Positions 1-14,611 are shown, counted from the first letter of the stretch. The stretch: 64,000 nt of DNA from Ulva prolifera (GCA_023078555.1 CM041200.1:8548807-8612806), one strand, 5' to 3'. Made by a program: numbers and translations. The notes: generated by a model not told the origin, from the sequence alone.

Positions 1-590
1 GCGCGCAGCGTGGCCCAGGTTCTGCGCGCCTCCTGGCACCCCGACCCCCATGGTACCGGTGCACCTGCAGCGGCGTGAGGGAGGCACCTAGGCCACTGCA
101 CAGGGTCATGGCGCACAGGCTTACCAGGTGCTGCCTCGTCTCTGCAATGGCGATGGGGCGGACGCCTCCCTGTGGCTTCTCCTGCGGGAGGAGGCGGCAG
201 TCCAGCAAGCGCGGGAGGTGTGGCAGCCGGCCGGCGAGGGCCGCATTCACGAAGCGGTGAATCTCCGTGAGCGCGGCCGCGGAGGCCGTGCTGGCAGCCC
301 GGATGTGCTCATACGTCCACCCCGACAGGCCTGGGCCGCTGCCCTTCGGCAGCTTGTCGAGAAGGGCGCGGAGCGTCGCCTCGTCGATGTGCTGCGGGGG
401 CGCGGGCTCGGCGGGCTGGGTGTCGGGGGGGAGCGTTTCTGTGGGATGCAGGTGTCGCAGCTCCTCATGCACTTCCGGGGTGTACCTGGCGATGGGCGGC
501 GCCTCCACTTTCTCCGCGCCTTTGCGAACATTACCGTCGCTCAGTGACCCGTGGACGGAGCCCGCCAGGCGGCGATCCTGGTTCTGACGC
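1..590 (-). mobile_element. Reverse-transcriptase fragment of a decayed retroelement, cut by window edge
   Basis: Read on the minus strand, the stretch is open with clear reverse-transcriptase N-terminal features: a segment LPKGSGPGLSGWTYEHIRAA near 340, then LLPQEKPQGGVRPIAIAET near 160, matching the 'K.P.G.DG.T.E' and 'K.GG.RPIA..E' patterns of retroelement polymerases. A stretch like GVGVPGGAQ near the window start fits the next conserved RT block. It looks broken (at least one break) and old, and it continues out of the window. The general pattern is closer to non-LTR (LINE-like) enzymes than to LTR elements, but the family is not certain. No terminal repeat is visible. Confidence 0.6.
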
Positions 591-1349
591 ATTCTGCGCT
601 TCTGGCTCGGAGTGGACGGTGCCCGCGGGACCCTCGGGGAGGGTCTGGGCTGAACGCCCAAATGGATACGGCTACGTAATCATGCATGAAAACATCCATG
701 CCTGAGGCCTCTCTTCTTTGTAACTACATACATACCTGAGGCAGAGAATACCCAAGTTACAGTGCACACCTGTCGACACCATCATGGACCTTCACAGTCA
801 CCTTCGGGTCAGACCGGTCAGATGCTGTCGGCCGCTACTTCGAGGCACCTTCAACGGGCGACGGACAGCCGTAGGGCTTGTGAAAAGCACTCACCAAGAA
901 GACGTAAGACTCGAGCCATTCATGTGCGGATGTATCTCGCTCGGACTGTCACGCAGGAATCGCGTTGCGCGCCCCAGCAGCGTCGCACAGCAAAACTACT
1001 GGCCCACCAGTATCCTGAGGAGCGTCCAGAATGATCGATGATTGAGCATGACTCTGATCCTGATGTAGCATCACTGAACTCCGGAAGCAGAGCTGCATCT
1101 GCCATCGCGAGCAGGTGCGACCACCTTGCCTCAAAGCTCATTTAAAGCGGATTTTTTTGCCTTGACATCTGAGTGATTGAATTGAGAGTATTCGGCTCGG
1201 GGCATGTTTTTATCAACCATAGGCACGTCTGCAATGTTGGGAAGTTTTTGATTCAGCGCAGTTTGGCCATTCCATCGCACTGCAACGTGATTCAGGCCTT
1301 CATACTCGACTTCCATTACTATCCGGCGGCACTTGCATGCAAGCAGTGG
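591..1349. other. Gene-free stretch upstream of copy A
   Basis: No coding signal, RNA gene or clear repeat was seen. It presumably holds the promoter and leader of the + strand gene that follows. The first coding ATG of that gene is itself uncertain. Confidence 0.4.
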
Positions 1350-3630
1350 ATGGCAGCGTACGGTAGCGGTGGATCCACGCCGCATTGTCACCTGCCATGC
1401 CCTCCACAAGATGACATTGGAAGCACTCCGTCGTGGCTTGCGATGCCCCCTATTGCTCGCCATGAATGGTCTAAGATCCATGTCAGACCTGCCACAGCGT
1501 GCTTGGCGTATATGATATCCATGTTGCTTGGCCATGGCACTACCGTGGCTGGGTATCTCGCAGGATATTCCTGGTTCACTTGGCATGCTCATCTCACCGG
1601 ACTTAGTACCATAGTAGCTGTACCCATTCTAAATGTGGCAGCATGGTCCCGCTTTCTGTAAGTCACCTATTTTCATCCTGGTCACGCTTGTCCACAGTGC
1701 TATGGTGTTGACAGCAGCAGCCATCGTATGGACCGGGCCGATACATGTATACATGTTCAGCAGTCGCATGATCACATTTCTCGTGTTTGCGGTGGCGACA
1801 TTCTTCCAGCTGCTGGCGAGCGCGTTGGCTCCTGCATCATCTGCAATTCCCGAGAAGCCACACACAAGCCTGGCGACCCCCGTGTTCTATGCGGCAGACA
1901 TCACCATGCGGTTCATGAATGCCTTCACAGATCTGAGCTTTGTCAGAATCGTCCTGGATCAGGTGCTTGGCTTCTCTCTGACAGTCTCCTTTGTCATCAA
2001 TGGCTCGATCCCTTCATGGCAGTGCGGTCCACATTGCATCTCCTTGACCTTCTGCCTGCATAGTTGGCCTCGCCAGGCCAACTTTCATGCTATCACTCCT
2101 GACGACATGAACTGGAGTCGAAGCAAGCCACTGGTCAATGCTGCATTGGAGAAGCTGGCCACTGCTCTGGACTCCGTGACCATCCCACCCGCTGCAGTAT
2201 GGATGCACATGGCGCTGTGGGAAAGGCACTCAAAGTGGGGACCATCTTGTGCTGCATATGTATAGGCTTAGCTGAGAGATCCGGTGAAGATAGGAGATCC
2301 TGTGAGGCATACCGCAGCACACTCATGGCTCAACAACCTGGCTACTTTGGCCTGGGTGGCTGCGCCACAAGGTGCTCTAGCTGCCTGTGAGACCTCGCTG
2401 ATGTCCTTGCAGGGGAGGGGAAGCTGCTACTGGTATGGCCGGAGGGTCTCCTGTGCGCAGTACAGGTGGCAGGCCTATGCGGCCGGCAGCTTTGCTGGGG
2501 CGCACTTCTGCAGCACCATCTGCCGCTCACTCAACGCACGGTGCGCCCAGCAAACGCCCTGCACATTGAAAAAAAAAAAACATTGCCGAGTCCGTCAGAG
2601 TCTGTTTCGGCGTGTCTCTCATGACAATTCGGGTCTGCTTGGCCGTGTCTCGAGGAGCGACTGTGAGGCCATGCAGCCTAGGTGCCGCCACATTTCCCCT
2701 TACACTCCTGCTGCTGGATGCCGGCGGATGCAGCTTCTTCGGAACTTGCATCGACCGCCCGGATGCCGATCCCTGGTGCATTGCCTCTGTAGAAGAGTCT
2801 ACGAACTCTTTTGCATCGATCAAGCTCCCGGGCCCACTGCTGCGTGCCTTGAAAACTCTGCTTTACAATAATCCCAAATTGGGATTCCCATTGGCAATCA
2901 TGCAAGCCTGGAACCTGGCGGCTGTCCGGTAAATTGTAGCCTATTGATAGTCTGGAGATATAAGAGGGCTCAGTCACAAAGTACGCGTGACTCGGAGCTT
3001 GTGTCGGAGCGCTGTGCCCGCCTGTCATTGGCCCCAGCTTCAGCCGCTCGGGGCCGTGTCCATTGCACACATGCCTCCGGCTGGCCGCCGCGACAGTCTA
3101 CAAGCACCGCAATGCAAACAGCATAGCCAGCGCCTCAGCAGCAGCCCACGCAGAACAGACCACTGTAACACTGTTTTGCATAGCAGTGCGCAAAGCATGC
3201 GTATCGCAATGCATGGTGTAACGCAGGCACATGCGTGCACAGGTGGACGGCTGCAGCCGTGGGCGTTGCGTCCGTTGCGGAGCTCGGCATCGTTGCCGTC
3301 ACGCTGCTCAAGCTCGGCTGCGACTCGCGCCACCCCGACATCGCCGCGGACTCCGCCGCCGCGCGGCGCCTGCGCTCCGACACCGCCTTCACCGTCGTCT
3401 CCTGTGTGCTGTCCGTCTCGGCCGTTGCCCTTGACGTCGTCGGGGTCCGGAAGCTCATGACGGTGGTCAACCGCGTGGCTGCAAGCGTGCGGCGCTTGTC
3501 GAGCGCTGCCACGCTCGGCCGGGCTGCACAGCCGTCCCGGAGGTCCTCCGCGCCGGGAATCGCGGCAGCGAGCGTCGTGGGCTGTGCAGAACTGGAGAAT
3601 GCTGCCGTTACTCCGGTTGAACCAGAGTAG
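1350..3630 (+). CDS. Diverged copy A of a polytopic membrane protein family (four exons)
   Basis: Unrecognised family. Proposed exons are 1350-1657, 1698-1962, 2413-2540 and 3243-3630, giving about 362 residues in one frame. It was found by comparison with the - strand copies: the block WSKIHVRPATACLAY matches WAQIHVKPHRIRLAY of copy D, exon 1 ends at the same place (...DQ before GTGCTT), the short exon has C-Y/T-W-Y/F-G in common, and both introns keep the phases of copy D (0, then 2). About seven hydrophobic segments are seen: four in the first half, one in the short exon and two in the last exon (near EIGIVAVTLL-like and TAFTVVSCVLSVSAVALDVV). The last exon is GC-rich and strongly codon-biased. 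The 40-nt gap 1658-1697 has GTAAGT and CACAG ends but no counterpart in the other copies; it is either a tiny intron or a frameshift. The start codon is a guess. The gene is tail-to-tail with copy B. Confidence 0.5.
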
Positions 3631-4487
3631 TGCGTGCCCAATCATATGTGCGACTGATGACGCGTTGCCCGCGGTGCGTACATCATGATGGGCCCGCCAC
3701 AATTGCGCGGCCACGGCGACGTGCATGCGCTGGTGGGGGCAGCGATCTCCGAGTTGGGAGCAGTCTGCGCCTGAATTGCCTGTGCGCTCCTCAGGCTGCC
3801 AGTGGTGGTTATTCCACGCCTGGTGTCCATGATGGTTTGGAGCACAGTACCTTAGATGTGCAGTCGCGATGCCCTGGTACAGGCCAGAAGACAGACAGGA
3901 TGTGTGCATGCGTGTGCAGCGTTGCATGCATCCGAAACAGCAGGATGTGGTGACCACGGACCACCACGCTGGACAGGCACGCCGGCAGTTTGGCTTTTTG
4001 CGCTGTTGTTGTTTTGAATCCCACAAGCGGCCCCTATTCAATCTGCTTGCACCAAACAGATCTGTAGTCCGGTAAAATCGGCGGGCATACGTTGAGGGCA
4101 TGCAGTATGGCATGTGTTATTCGGTCTGGTTGTCTGCAGCGTGTAGTATACAGCCTGGAGGCAGGTGGTTTAGCTTCCATACTACACCAGCAGGCATGCA
4201 TGTTACACCATGAGGCATGCATGTCATGCTTTTCGACTGGGCTGTTCAAAGCACATGGCCACTACTTGTGAGTGGATGTACGGCTGATATTCAATACTGC
4301 TCACAGTCCATGTGTAATAGCTGACCAGTCGTTGATTGAGAACGTACCAGTGCTGTTGTAGCTACCCCGATCTTGAGTTCAGCTTAGGCCGGTTGTAAAG
4401 CACTCAATCTGGCACTATGCATTTCGTGTAGGGAGTTCATGCGGCACAGGTCATGGTGTGGGACCCCCATTTTGGGTCGAGGGGGGG

Positions 4488-4518
<31 letters not shown>

Positions 4519-4559
4519 TTTGCCTCGTTGGTGGCCCAGCTGCACCTGCCATGCAGCAA
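3631..4559. other. Gene-free stretch between copies A and B
   Basis: No gene seen. The stretch has a G-tract near its end and short TGCATG-rich motifs. It separates the convergent 3' ends of copy A and the first tandem unit. Confidence 0.4.
4481..4517. repeat. Poly-G tract, 37 bases with one interruption
   Basis: A run of G broken once by T at 4488. It lies just before the first tandem unit. Its exact length may be an assembly estimate, as is usual for long homopolymers. Confidence 0.9.
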
Positions 4560-5332
4560 TTATACTATAAGTCACAATGCCTATCTCAGAGGCAGCCGTC
4601 CTGGTAGCTGCGACACAGACCTCCTCCCAATTAGTGCCCTGTGGCTCGGCACACGAGGCGGGGCGCCCTCATTTGCATCTGCACGCTCACCCTTCGACCT
4701 GACGGTCTGGCACGTGCCTGCTGGTGACCTCGAGTCTGGCCATGATGCAGTGTGCGAGGACCCTCCATTGTGGGCCACCTAGCCACCATACCAAAGACGC
4801 ACCACCGACCAAACGATGGTGCAGACTGTTAGAGTGTCAACTCAACTAGTCTGCTTTCATTCCTCAAAAGGTGCTTCAGCTTCCGGGCACCATTGGCTGG
4901 TGCTCCCAGGGGTGAGATCCTGCTCCAAGCGACAAGCCAAACAGCACGCTGCATCTTGGCCACAGCCCAACAACGCAACACCACAGGCATGTGCACGATC
5001 AATCCAGGCCCTCTCTGGCCAGGATCCTGATCACAGTTGACGTGGGTTGGGCTATGTGGTTCCGGCAAGATGTACACGCCGCCAGGGTCGCCAAAAGGGT
5101 TTCCAATGAAACATGACCTGGTTCACTCCACAGCGTATACATTGCAGCCCCTCAGCTGGCGCCTGTGGCCATGGACAAGGCCATGGACAAGGCCGGTACG
5201 CATTCGCTGGCACGTCAGAGCCGGCCACCAGCGGCCACCCACTCCACTGTCCTCTCTCCCCGTTGCAGCAGGCAGTGACATGTACGCGCAAAGTAGAATG
5301 GAATGTCCGTCGCCGGCTGACGGCATGCGGTG

Positions 5333-5382
5333 CATGAAGAATCACCTGGCGGGCACGGCAGTCTGCCAGGTTATTCTTCATG
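5333..5382. repeat. 18-nt inverted repeat (hairpin)
   Basis: Arms 5333-5350 and 5365-5382 are complementary except for one position and are separated by 14 bases. It lies just downstream of the 3' end of copy B, so it could be a 3' UTR or processing structure, or chance. Confidence 0.6.
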
Positions 5383-5531
5383 CCCGTCCACGGCAACCTG
5401 CACTCCAGCAAAGCAAAAACCAAAGAAAGGGTACTACCCTAGTAGGCGGTGATCACTGAAGCTTATTAATGCAGTGCTCATGCGTGCCACGAGGCACCGG
5501 CGGAGTGGCACCAGCCACATGTGGCGGGTGC

Positions 5532-5559
5532 GGGGGGGGGGGGGGGGGGGGGGGGGGGG
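5532..5559. repeat. Poly-G tract of 28 bases in the last exon of copy B
   Basis: An uninterrupted G run at the place where copies C and D have a few coding bases between the Leu-His-Pro and His-Val-Ala-Ala codons. On the sense strand of copy B it is poly-C. Confidence 0.9.
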
Positions 5560-6072
5560 TCTAGGGTGCAGCGGCACCACCGCCGCATCGGCCGGGGCGA
5601 CGGCTGCCCAGCGCCGCGCGGACCTCAACACCCCCGCACGCACGCTCACAGCTGCCGAGGACGTTGACAGCGAAGCTCGCGAGCGTCGCGGCGCAGGAGA
5701 TGACTCAGACGGCAAAGGCCGTCTCTCGACGCAGGCGGTCCGTGGCGACGCCCTCGGGCTGCTGCAGGTCGGAGAACACCTTGAGCGCCGCAATGGTAGT
5801 GCTGCCGAGCTGGCAGATCATGATGGCCACGGGTGCGGTGACCGCGACCTGGAACCTGCACCGAGGCTCCACCGTGTTGCATGTGTGGGCGAGCACGTCA
5901 CACAAGTCGCGGCCGCTGGGGCGTTGGGGGCGGCGGGGTTCCAGCTGTGCATGGGGCGGACGGTTGGCATGGCGGTGCGTAGGATTCCAGTCATGCTGGC
6001 TGCAGGTGGCCCATTCGAAGGCAGGGACGATCACTGTCTCAGTGGGCGCTGCGGTGGGGCAGCTGCGCGCTT

Positions 6073-6153
6073 CCCCCCCCCCCCCCCCCCGCACACGCCA
6101 CATGTGGCTGCTGCCACTCTGCCGGTGCCTAGCAGAATACATTTTGAGGACCA
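6073..6153 (+). repeat. Inverted fragment of the family's last exon, next to an 18-base poly-C
   Basis: After C(18) at 6073-6090 the sequence reads as the reverse complement of the 3' end of the last exon (shared CCACATGTGGCTGCTGCCAC). It lies inside intron 2 of copy B in the orientation opposite to the exon. At variable positions it matches copies C and D better than copy B's own exon. Confidence 0.7.
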
Positions 6154-6659
6154 CCAGTACAGCATACGCGCAGGATGCAGGGCCGGTCACCGCCAGAGGT
6201 ACGCCACAGGCAAGGAGTGGTGGCAGGTACTGTGTGCAGGGGCGCACATGCTCTCAGCGCTGCTGAACAGCATCTCCTGACCCCCATGACAGGCCACGAT
6301 GCTGGCCAAGAGCATGTAGGCTGCAGTGAGGCATCCGCTGGCGCGTCGAGTGTAAGCAGAGCAGGGCACTGTGGCCACAAACCAAGTGCAGTCGGGTACC
6401 TTCAGGCGCGTAACAGCGCCTTGAGCATTCGACACATACAGAGCAGGCCTCTCGCCGCTTACAGGCCATCCGGCCTGAGCGGTGGGGTGCCCCTTGGGCG
6501 CCCCGTCCGCTTGACGCCACCGACCTGTGGCCTCTGACTGCAGCTAGGCCGGGTCCGGTGGGTGTGCGGGATGCCTTCGTTGGCATGTGCAGGGACTGCG
6601 GAGACGGCTTGGGCGATGCATTGTCCTGGGTGCGGTGCGGCGTGGGCCGGCGAGGCTGC

Positions 6660-7000
6660 GCGGCGGTGTGCCGGGCTGGCGTGGTGTGCTGTGGCTCGGT
6701 GGGGTGGGGGTGGGTCTTGGGGCCAGGGCGGCCCCCGGCAGTCGGGCGGCCATGATGGGCGGCCTCAGGCAGCAGTGTGTTGGGTTTGGCCCTGTCGTAC
6801 GGCGGCGGGCGTTGTGGTGCTGGTGGTTGTGATGTTGTGTGTCGGCCGTGGGGTTTGTGCGTGCGTGTGTGGGTTTGGGTTTGTGGGTGTGTGGGTGTGT
6901 GCTTGGCGGTCTACGGATCTGTGTCTTCTGCGCCGGTGCTGGGTTTTTCTTTGGGGGCGTGGTGGGTGTCGCGTGCGTGGGTGTCTTTGTGTTTGCTTCG
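6660..7000. repeat. GT-rich low-complexity stretch in intron 1 of copy B
   Basis: Strongly biased to G and T on the + strand (A and C on the sense strand of copy B). It produces spurious Pro/Thr/His-rich reading frames on the minus strand. No coding evidence. Confidence 0.7.
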
Positions 7001-9970
7001 TCTGTTTGCTTCTTTCGCGGTGCTGCCCGCCTTGCTGCCTTTGTCCTTGTTACAGAGCAGGCGCATTGAACGCTCAGAGGCGTTGAAGTCAGAGAATCTC
7101 CGTGTGGGTGCAGGTATGCTCCAAAGTACTGAGGCGGGTCGATGCTGATGTGTGGAGCCGTATGCGACAATGCATCGCAGTGGCACTCCGTCTGTCGTTG
7201 TCAGAGCTCGTGCGAGCTCCTCTCCGCGTAGCCACGCACAAACTCATACTGACACCGCTGCTCGCGGTGCTACCTGCCTTGCTTGCTTTGTCCTTGTAAC
7301 ACACACATATTCATACTGACACCCTGCGGCCTAGTACCGGCCTAGTAGATGTGCATAGCCAAAATTGCTCGCATGTTCTTCATGTGTTCGATACATTCCA
7401 ATCTCATCTGGCCAGAGTCAACCGGGGGAATGACAGGTCCACTGATCAAATAGTTTGTGAAAGTGAGCCCGTCCAGTGAGTTCTGCAACGGTTGTAGCTA
7501 TACCTACTTCAGCATCAGCATCGGAAACAATGCTGTGCAGGGACATGCTGTTTGAGGGCAGCGACACGGGTATGGCGCCTGTTGTAGAAGCAAGCGGACG
7601 AAGCCATTGTCAATCATTGTGTCAGTGAAGAGAAGTGTGGCGAATATAGCATTGCAGAGGGGAGGAAGAAGGCTACTGTAAGGCTGCAGTGGGAGATCTG
7701 CGGGATTTCCCCCAAATGCACCAGAACAAAAAGCGGAGAACGTGATCAAAGCAGTACCCAACACATTCACAAGCTGGCTGTCAAAGGCGACAAACCTCTT
7801 TGGTCCCACGAAGGAGTCGATGATAAAGAATGCGGCACACATTAAGAAGATACCCAGCGCAGCCCTTCGTATTGATTGCGATGCATGTAGAGGTTCACTG
7901 TGTGCCACCATTGCAGATATCCAGAGAACACATGACACAGACACGAGAGCTGGTAACTGCATGACGACAGTTGGCCACGGAAGTCCGATACCATATATTA
8001 CTGGGTAGAAAAAACAGAATATGACTGTGCTTGCATGGTATGGTGCATGCAGATATGCCAGGCGCATCCGGTGTGGTTTCACATGCAGTTGGGCCCAACC
8101 AAAACGAGCATCTTTAGGCGACTCCTTGAGCCATAACATAATATACCTGAGATGTCGTGTTGCTCCGTCCAGCTGCACATGTTGACGCAGCGTCAACTAG
8201 TCTTCGGTCAACACATCGCGGTGAGCTGGCTGCGATATCTGTTGCAGTAGGCCTATCATTGGCCTGCATCGCTTTTCCAAATGGTAAACTCACTAATCAT
8301 GCTCGCATGCTGTTTCTGCAACATGAAACAGAACGCGAAGCACCGGTGATGGAGGCGAAAGCACTCCATCTGTGAAGCTGTCCATGGATGGTGCCGTTGA
8401 TCAGGAAGGCGTAATCATCAGGTATCTAAACGCTTTTTGGAGTAACGGCCACTCTATGTCAATCTCGCAAGGTGATGTACACAGCGACAGCGGTGCAGGA
8501 TGGCTCACTGCGACAGTCGAGCGGGCGACGAAAGTAAGAATATTCGGTCAAACTTCCAGCAGTCAATGTTAAGATGCGAGGTAAAAGCGAGCAGACATAT
8601 TGATAAAGGGTGGTTACTGAGATATTGTCGATCAATATAAGGCAGCGAACCAGCCACTGCCGTTGGCTAATCCGCTGTATGTCGAAGACATGCATGGCCA
8701 GTCACTCTGACCACACTACATTCCTGACAGTCAAAACGTGAAAATGCTAAAAAGCAGGTATAGGCGCGATGATAGAATGTAGACAGCGTGCAGGAGCCTC
8801 CGGACGTGAAAGTCCTGGTCCATTGTCCACGACGCCCACGGGCTGGTGCGTGTATGCAACGCCAAGGCATATGCGCCGCAGCTGAGGATGTAGTCAACGT
8901 GGCTTTAGCATGCTGTTTCTTCTATGCGAAGGAGGCAAGCATAAAATCTCAGTACAGCATACACCGTGGGCACCGTCGCCACAAGCCCGTGGATCTCCGC
9001 AGCACACTACTGCTGCAAGGCTCAATATCTTCTCGTTCCGCCTATGTCACCAGACCAAGTATATAAGCGATCATGTCATGTTGGTCTGACCCACGTATCA
9101 CCTTACATGGTCCTATAGGGCTCAATTGGAGTCGAGAAAGTTGTCTCTGAAAGTTGTCTCCTGTTCCCGTCAAGCGATTAATCGTCCAGAGATGCGAATG
9201 TGCATGCCGGTCCAGGAAACAATCTTGTGTCAGGCATGCAAGTTAGCATACGCCAAAGCATGTGCCTTCAATACGCAGATCCAACCCATGACATGTTACA
9301 TTTTTCAGTCACAGGGAAGAAGGTGGACATGCAGGTATCTACCATACGTATGGCTCCAGACCAGCACCCCATGGCTGTGAATTTGATGAGAGCCGCCCTC
9401 GATTGTATCAGCACACTCACCCCTCCCCCTGAAAGTGTGGCACCCTCGAGTCAGGGACTTTGTCCCCAGATTGCTTATAGAGACGAGCCACCTCACAACA
9501 TATTCCACCCGCCCGTGCAAAGATATTCCACCCGAACCGCATGATCAATCCAAACACAGTCACCAAAGCTGTCGAGGCTGTCTTGGGTCAGGTCTTCGAT
9601 CGGGCTGGTTGATTCCGAAGACCAGCAGGACGTGGACACTGCGAGCGTCAACAAAAAATCTTGTCCAACACAACGTGATTGCCTGCACGTCCGCGGCACC
9701 TCCGCTTGACTCCACGGAGTGCACACGGTAGCCCCCTCAAGCTGGCGCCTGTGGACAAGTCCGGCACTCGAGCGTTGGCGCGCCGGAGCTGGCCACTCAC
9801 GGTCACACCGCGTTCCTGCCAAAAGGTTTCCTGCTGCAAGCAGCGCTGGTTCCATGCATGCGCAAGTGTCCGTGGCGTGGCCACTGGCGGCAGATGATGC
9901 ATGAAGAAACAAAGGGGGGAGGCAGCCTAAGCTCCAAGAAAGTAGAAAACCAAGAAAGGGAACTTGGTAA

Positions 9971-12005
<2,035 letters not shown>

Positions 12006-14611
12006 CACATTTGTCACATGCTATTTCTGTATGATGGCACATATTGTGGAGCACCCGCGATGCAGGCGAAAGCAGCCCATCCGTGAAGCAGTCCAGGGAA
12101 GGTGCCATTAATCTGGAAGGCTCTGTCATCAAGTGAATGAATTTCGTACGACGAATCGGTCTGCCAGCCTATCTGAATTCGCGGGGTGAAGCATACAGGG
12201 ACAGCGGTGCGCAGTGGCTCAACTTCAAAGTCGAGAGAGAGAGAGAGAGAAAGAGATAGCTCTAGCAACGCTGCACCACTCTTCCGGAAAATTTTATGGA
12301 TGATAGGCTGAGCCTCAGCGGCTCAGGAGCGTAAACAGGCACGATAAGCGCGTCAAAACAGCGTGCAGGAGACTCCGGACGTATTATACGGTCCACTGTA
12401 GCTATTAGGGACGTACATAGGCTGCAGCGCATTCACAAACTCCGAGCAATGCAGGCGCAGGTGAGCAGTGTTATCCATGTTGCGTTTGCATGCTCCTTCA
12501 CGGCCGCAAACGCTGCACTTCGGGCACCGTGGCCACAAGCGTCTCCGCAACGTACGGTCATTTTTACCGGTATGCTGATAGACTCGATGTCTTCTCGTGT
12601 CGCCGAACCAAATTTGTTAGCGATCGTCTCATGTTCATTCAACTTGGCTGACGCAAGGTCACATCCAGGTCACCATCCGAAGAGCTCAGCTTCAAAAATC
12701 ATGTCCTGGCGAGTCCTTCCTGGCGTGTCCCCTCGGGCTTGAGAATCAGCCCAGGATTGCCCTAGGCTTGATCTGTGCCGATAGCAGCGTTAGCAGTGCT
12801 CGAGCGTTCACCCTCTGCCCAGCAGCTGGTACAGCTTTGCCACTCGAAATTAGTTGTGACAGTGAAGTCTGGAGGGGTTGGTTGCCAACATCAGGTCTAA
12901 GAACCACAGCTGGCACTTTCTGCGTGGTTGTCATCGGCAAAGCCGTTAGTTTGGTGCATATGTTGGTGGGCGTTCGTGAGAAGGGCAGGGACTCTTTGTT
13001 TTGGCGCCAACAAAAGGAATCGGTACGCATGCAAACCAACGTCTCATGCCTCACCAGGTGTCATTGACAGTGCGTGCACAGCTGTCAGCAGGCTGACACA
13101 GCGGGCCACTGATCACTGCTGGACAGTACCTGAGCTTCGTGGAGCAAGAACAGCAGAAAGGGGTTACTGTTGAAGCGTGCATGAAGATCAAATCAATTCT
13201 AGCGGCATGAATTAATTGATCAATTTTTGATTTGTTGACAAACCTGTAATTTACATTGAGACCTTTAAATTGATAAACCCTTCAACCTTGCTGAACCTTC
13301 GGCATTCTAACGCATGATTGACAGTTCATTCATCGACATACCTCAGGAGAGCACCGCCCTGGTGGCATCACAGGAACACGCACCGACCAGGCCGCTACAC
13401 ACGATCGATATCTACACCGCACAAAGGCACTTCCGAGATGGGTAGACCGGCCTTGCGCACACAGGCTTGCGGCCATGACCACGTCAGCCAGCTGCGCTAG
13501 GCCGCCACCATAGCCATGTACTGACCAGGCCACAATCATAGCTCCAGACGTGCAAGATCACTGTGCCGGCTCGCTGTGGCTAGCATGCACGGGTGGGTCA
13601 CCATCTTGGCACCTGCCGTGGCCCCATAGGCAACACACCCTGTGAATGTCCTTGTAAGAGTGACGACACGCTACAGTTTGTGTCCAAGTGTGCTGACTAT
13701 GGAAATCCGCATCATGCATCAATCGTCCACATTTGCGAGTTGCATGCATGCCTGGGAGTCTCGCACGCAAGTCAGGCAAGCATTCAACGGCGCCATGTCG
13801 GCCCACACTGCAGTTCCATGAACTGTTACATGTCGCAAGGCCGGTTTCAAAGGCAGACATACAGGTAGCTACGCCACACGTCTCCTGACTGGCGCTTCTC
13901 AGATCAGGACCCAAGGGGGGCTCGCCAAGTTCACATCTGCACACTCACCCCTCGACCTGATGGTGCTGCACCCAGGCGTCAGCGTTGGACCAGGACAACC
14001 CCTTTCCAGGGAACCTATACAATAGGGTATCCCAGTCCAGGGTACCTGTTCTGTTCATCACAAAACTGACGATGGGGGGTTCACTGACGGATTGTCCATG
14101 CTATCATGTACTGGCACTGTACCTTTCTCCCGTGCATCAATGACAGATTCTCCCACCCAGGTGATCCCCAGCTGCCTCAACAGGCATGCCGCCAGAGCCC
14201 ATGGATGAATAAGACGCGGCCACGGTCCAGGGACCAGGTCTTCGATCGGGATGTGTGATTCTGGAGACCAGCAGGACTTGGACACTCCCAGCGTCACCAA
14301 AAAGGCGTCCAATTCAACATGATTGATCGCACGTCCGCAGAAGCTCCGCTTCACTCTACTGAGTATACACTGCAGCCACACAAGCTGGCGCCTGGGGAGA
14401 AGGCTGGCACTCGAGCCCTGGCGTGCCGGAGCTGGCCACTCATGGTCATTCCGCGTCCTGCCAAAGTGTCCCTGCTGCAAGCAGCGCTGGTTCCATGCAT
14501 GCGCAAGTGTCCGTGGCGTGGCCACCGGCGGCAGATGATGCATGAAGAAACAAAGGGGGGAGGGAGCCTCAGCTCCAAGAAAGTAGAAAACCAAGAAAGG
14601 GCACTCGGTAA

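Larger units (their letters stand above)
5461..8139 (-). pseudogene. Copy B of the membrane protein family, decayed
   Basis: Exon equivalents are 8139-7579, 6399-6248 and 5855-5461, aligning to copy D throughout (for example WAQLHVKPHRMRLAY, then LPLQPYSSLLPPLCN). Several lesions separate it from D: a 2-base length difference near the N-terminus (the ATG at 8139 could rescue a shorter protein); the exon 1 donor reads GCGCCA where C and D have GTGAGC and GTGTGC; an in-frame TGA in the sixth helix region near 5695; loss of the GMRRVL block; and a 28-base poly-G (poly-C on the sense strand) inserted in the last exon. The exon 2 donor (AT then GTGCGC) and the phase 2 junction remain. It is a host gene copy rather than a mobile element and is most likely no longer functional, although a truncated product cannot be excluded. 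Confidence 0.6.
4560..8970. repeat. Tandem unit 1 of the membrane-protein locus (carries copy B)
   Basis: First of three head-to-tail diverged units (others start near 9290 and 13815). Shared landmarks are the block ending CTGGCGCCTGTGG near 5158, the three exons of the gene, and the upstream block GTGCAGGAG(C/A/T)(C/T)(C/T)CGGACGT near 8787. Boundaries are approximate because similarity fades at the edges. Confidence 0.65.

Noticed and set aside
3040-4113. 357-codon minus-strand frame
   Set aside because: It overlaps the last exon of copy A antisense and has no motif; copy A is supported by homology to B-D.
6544-7170. Pro/Thr/His-rich minus-strand frame of 208 codons
   Set aside because: Low-complexity GT-rich intron of copy B; no counterpart in C or D.
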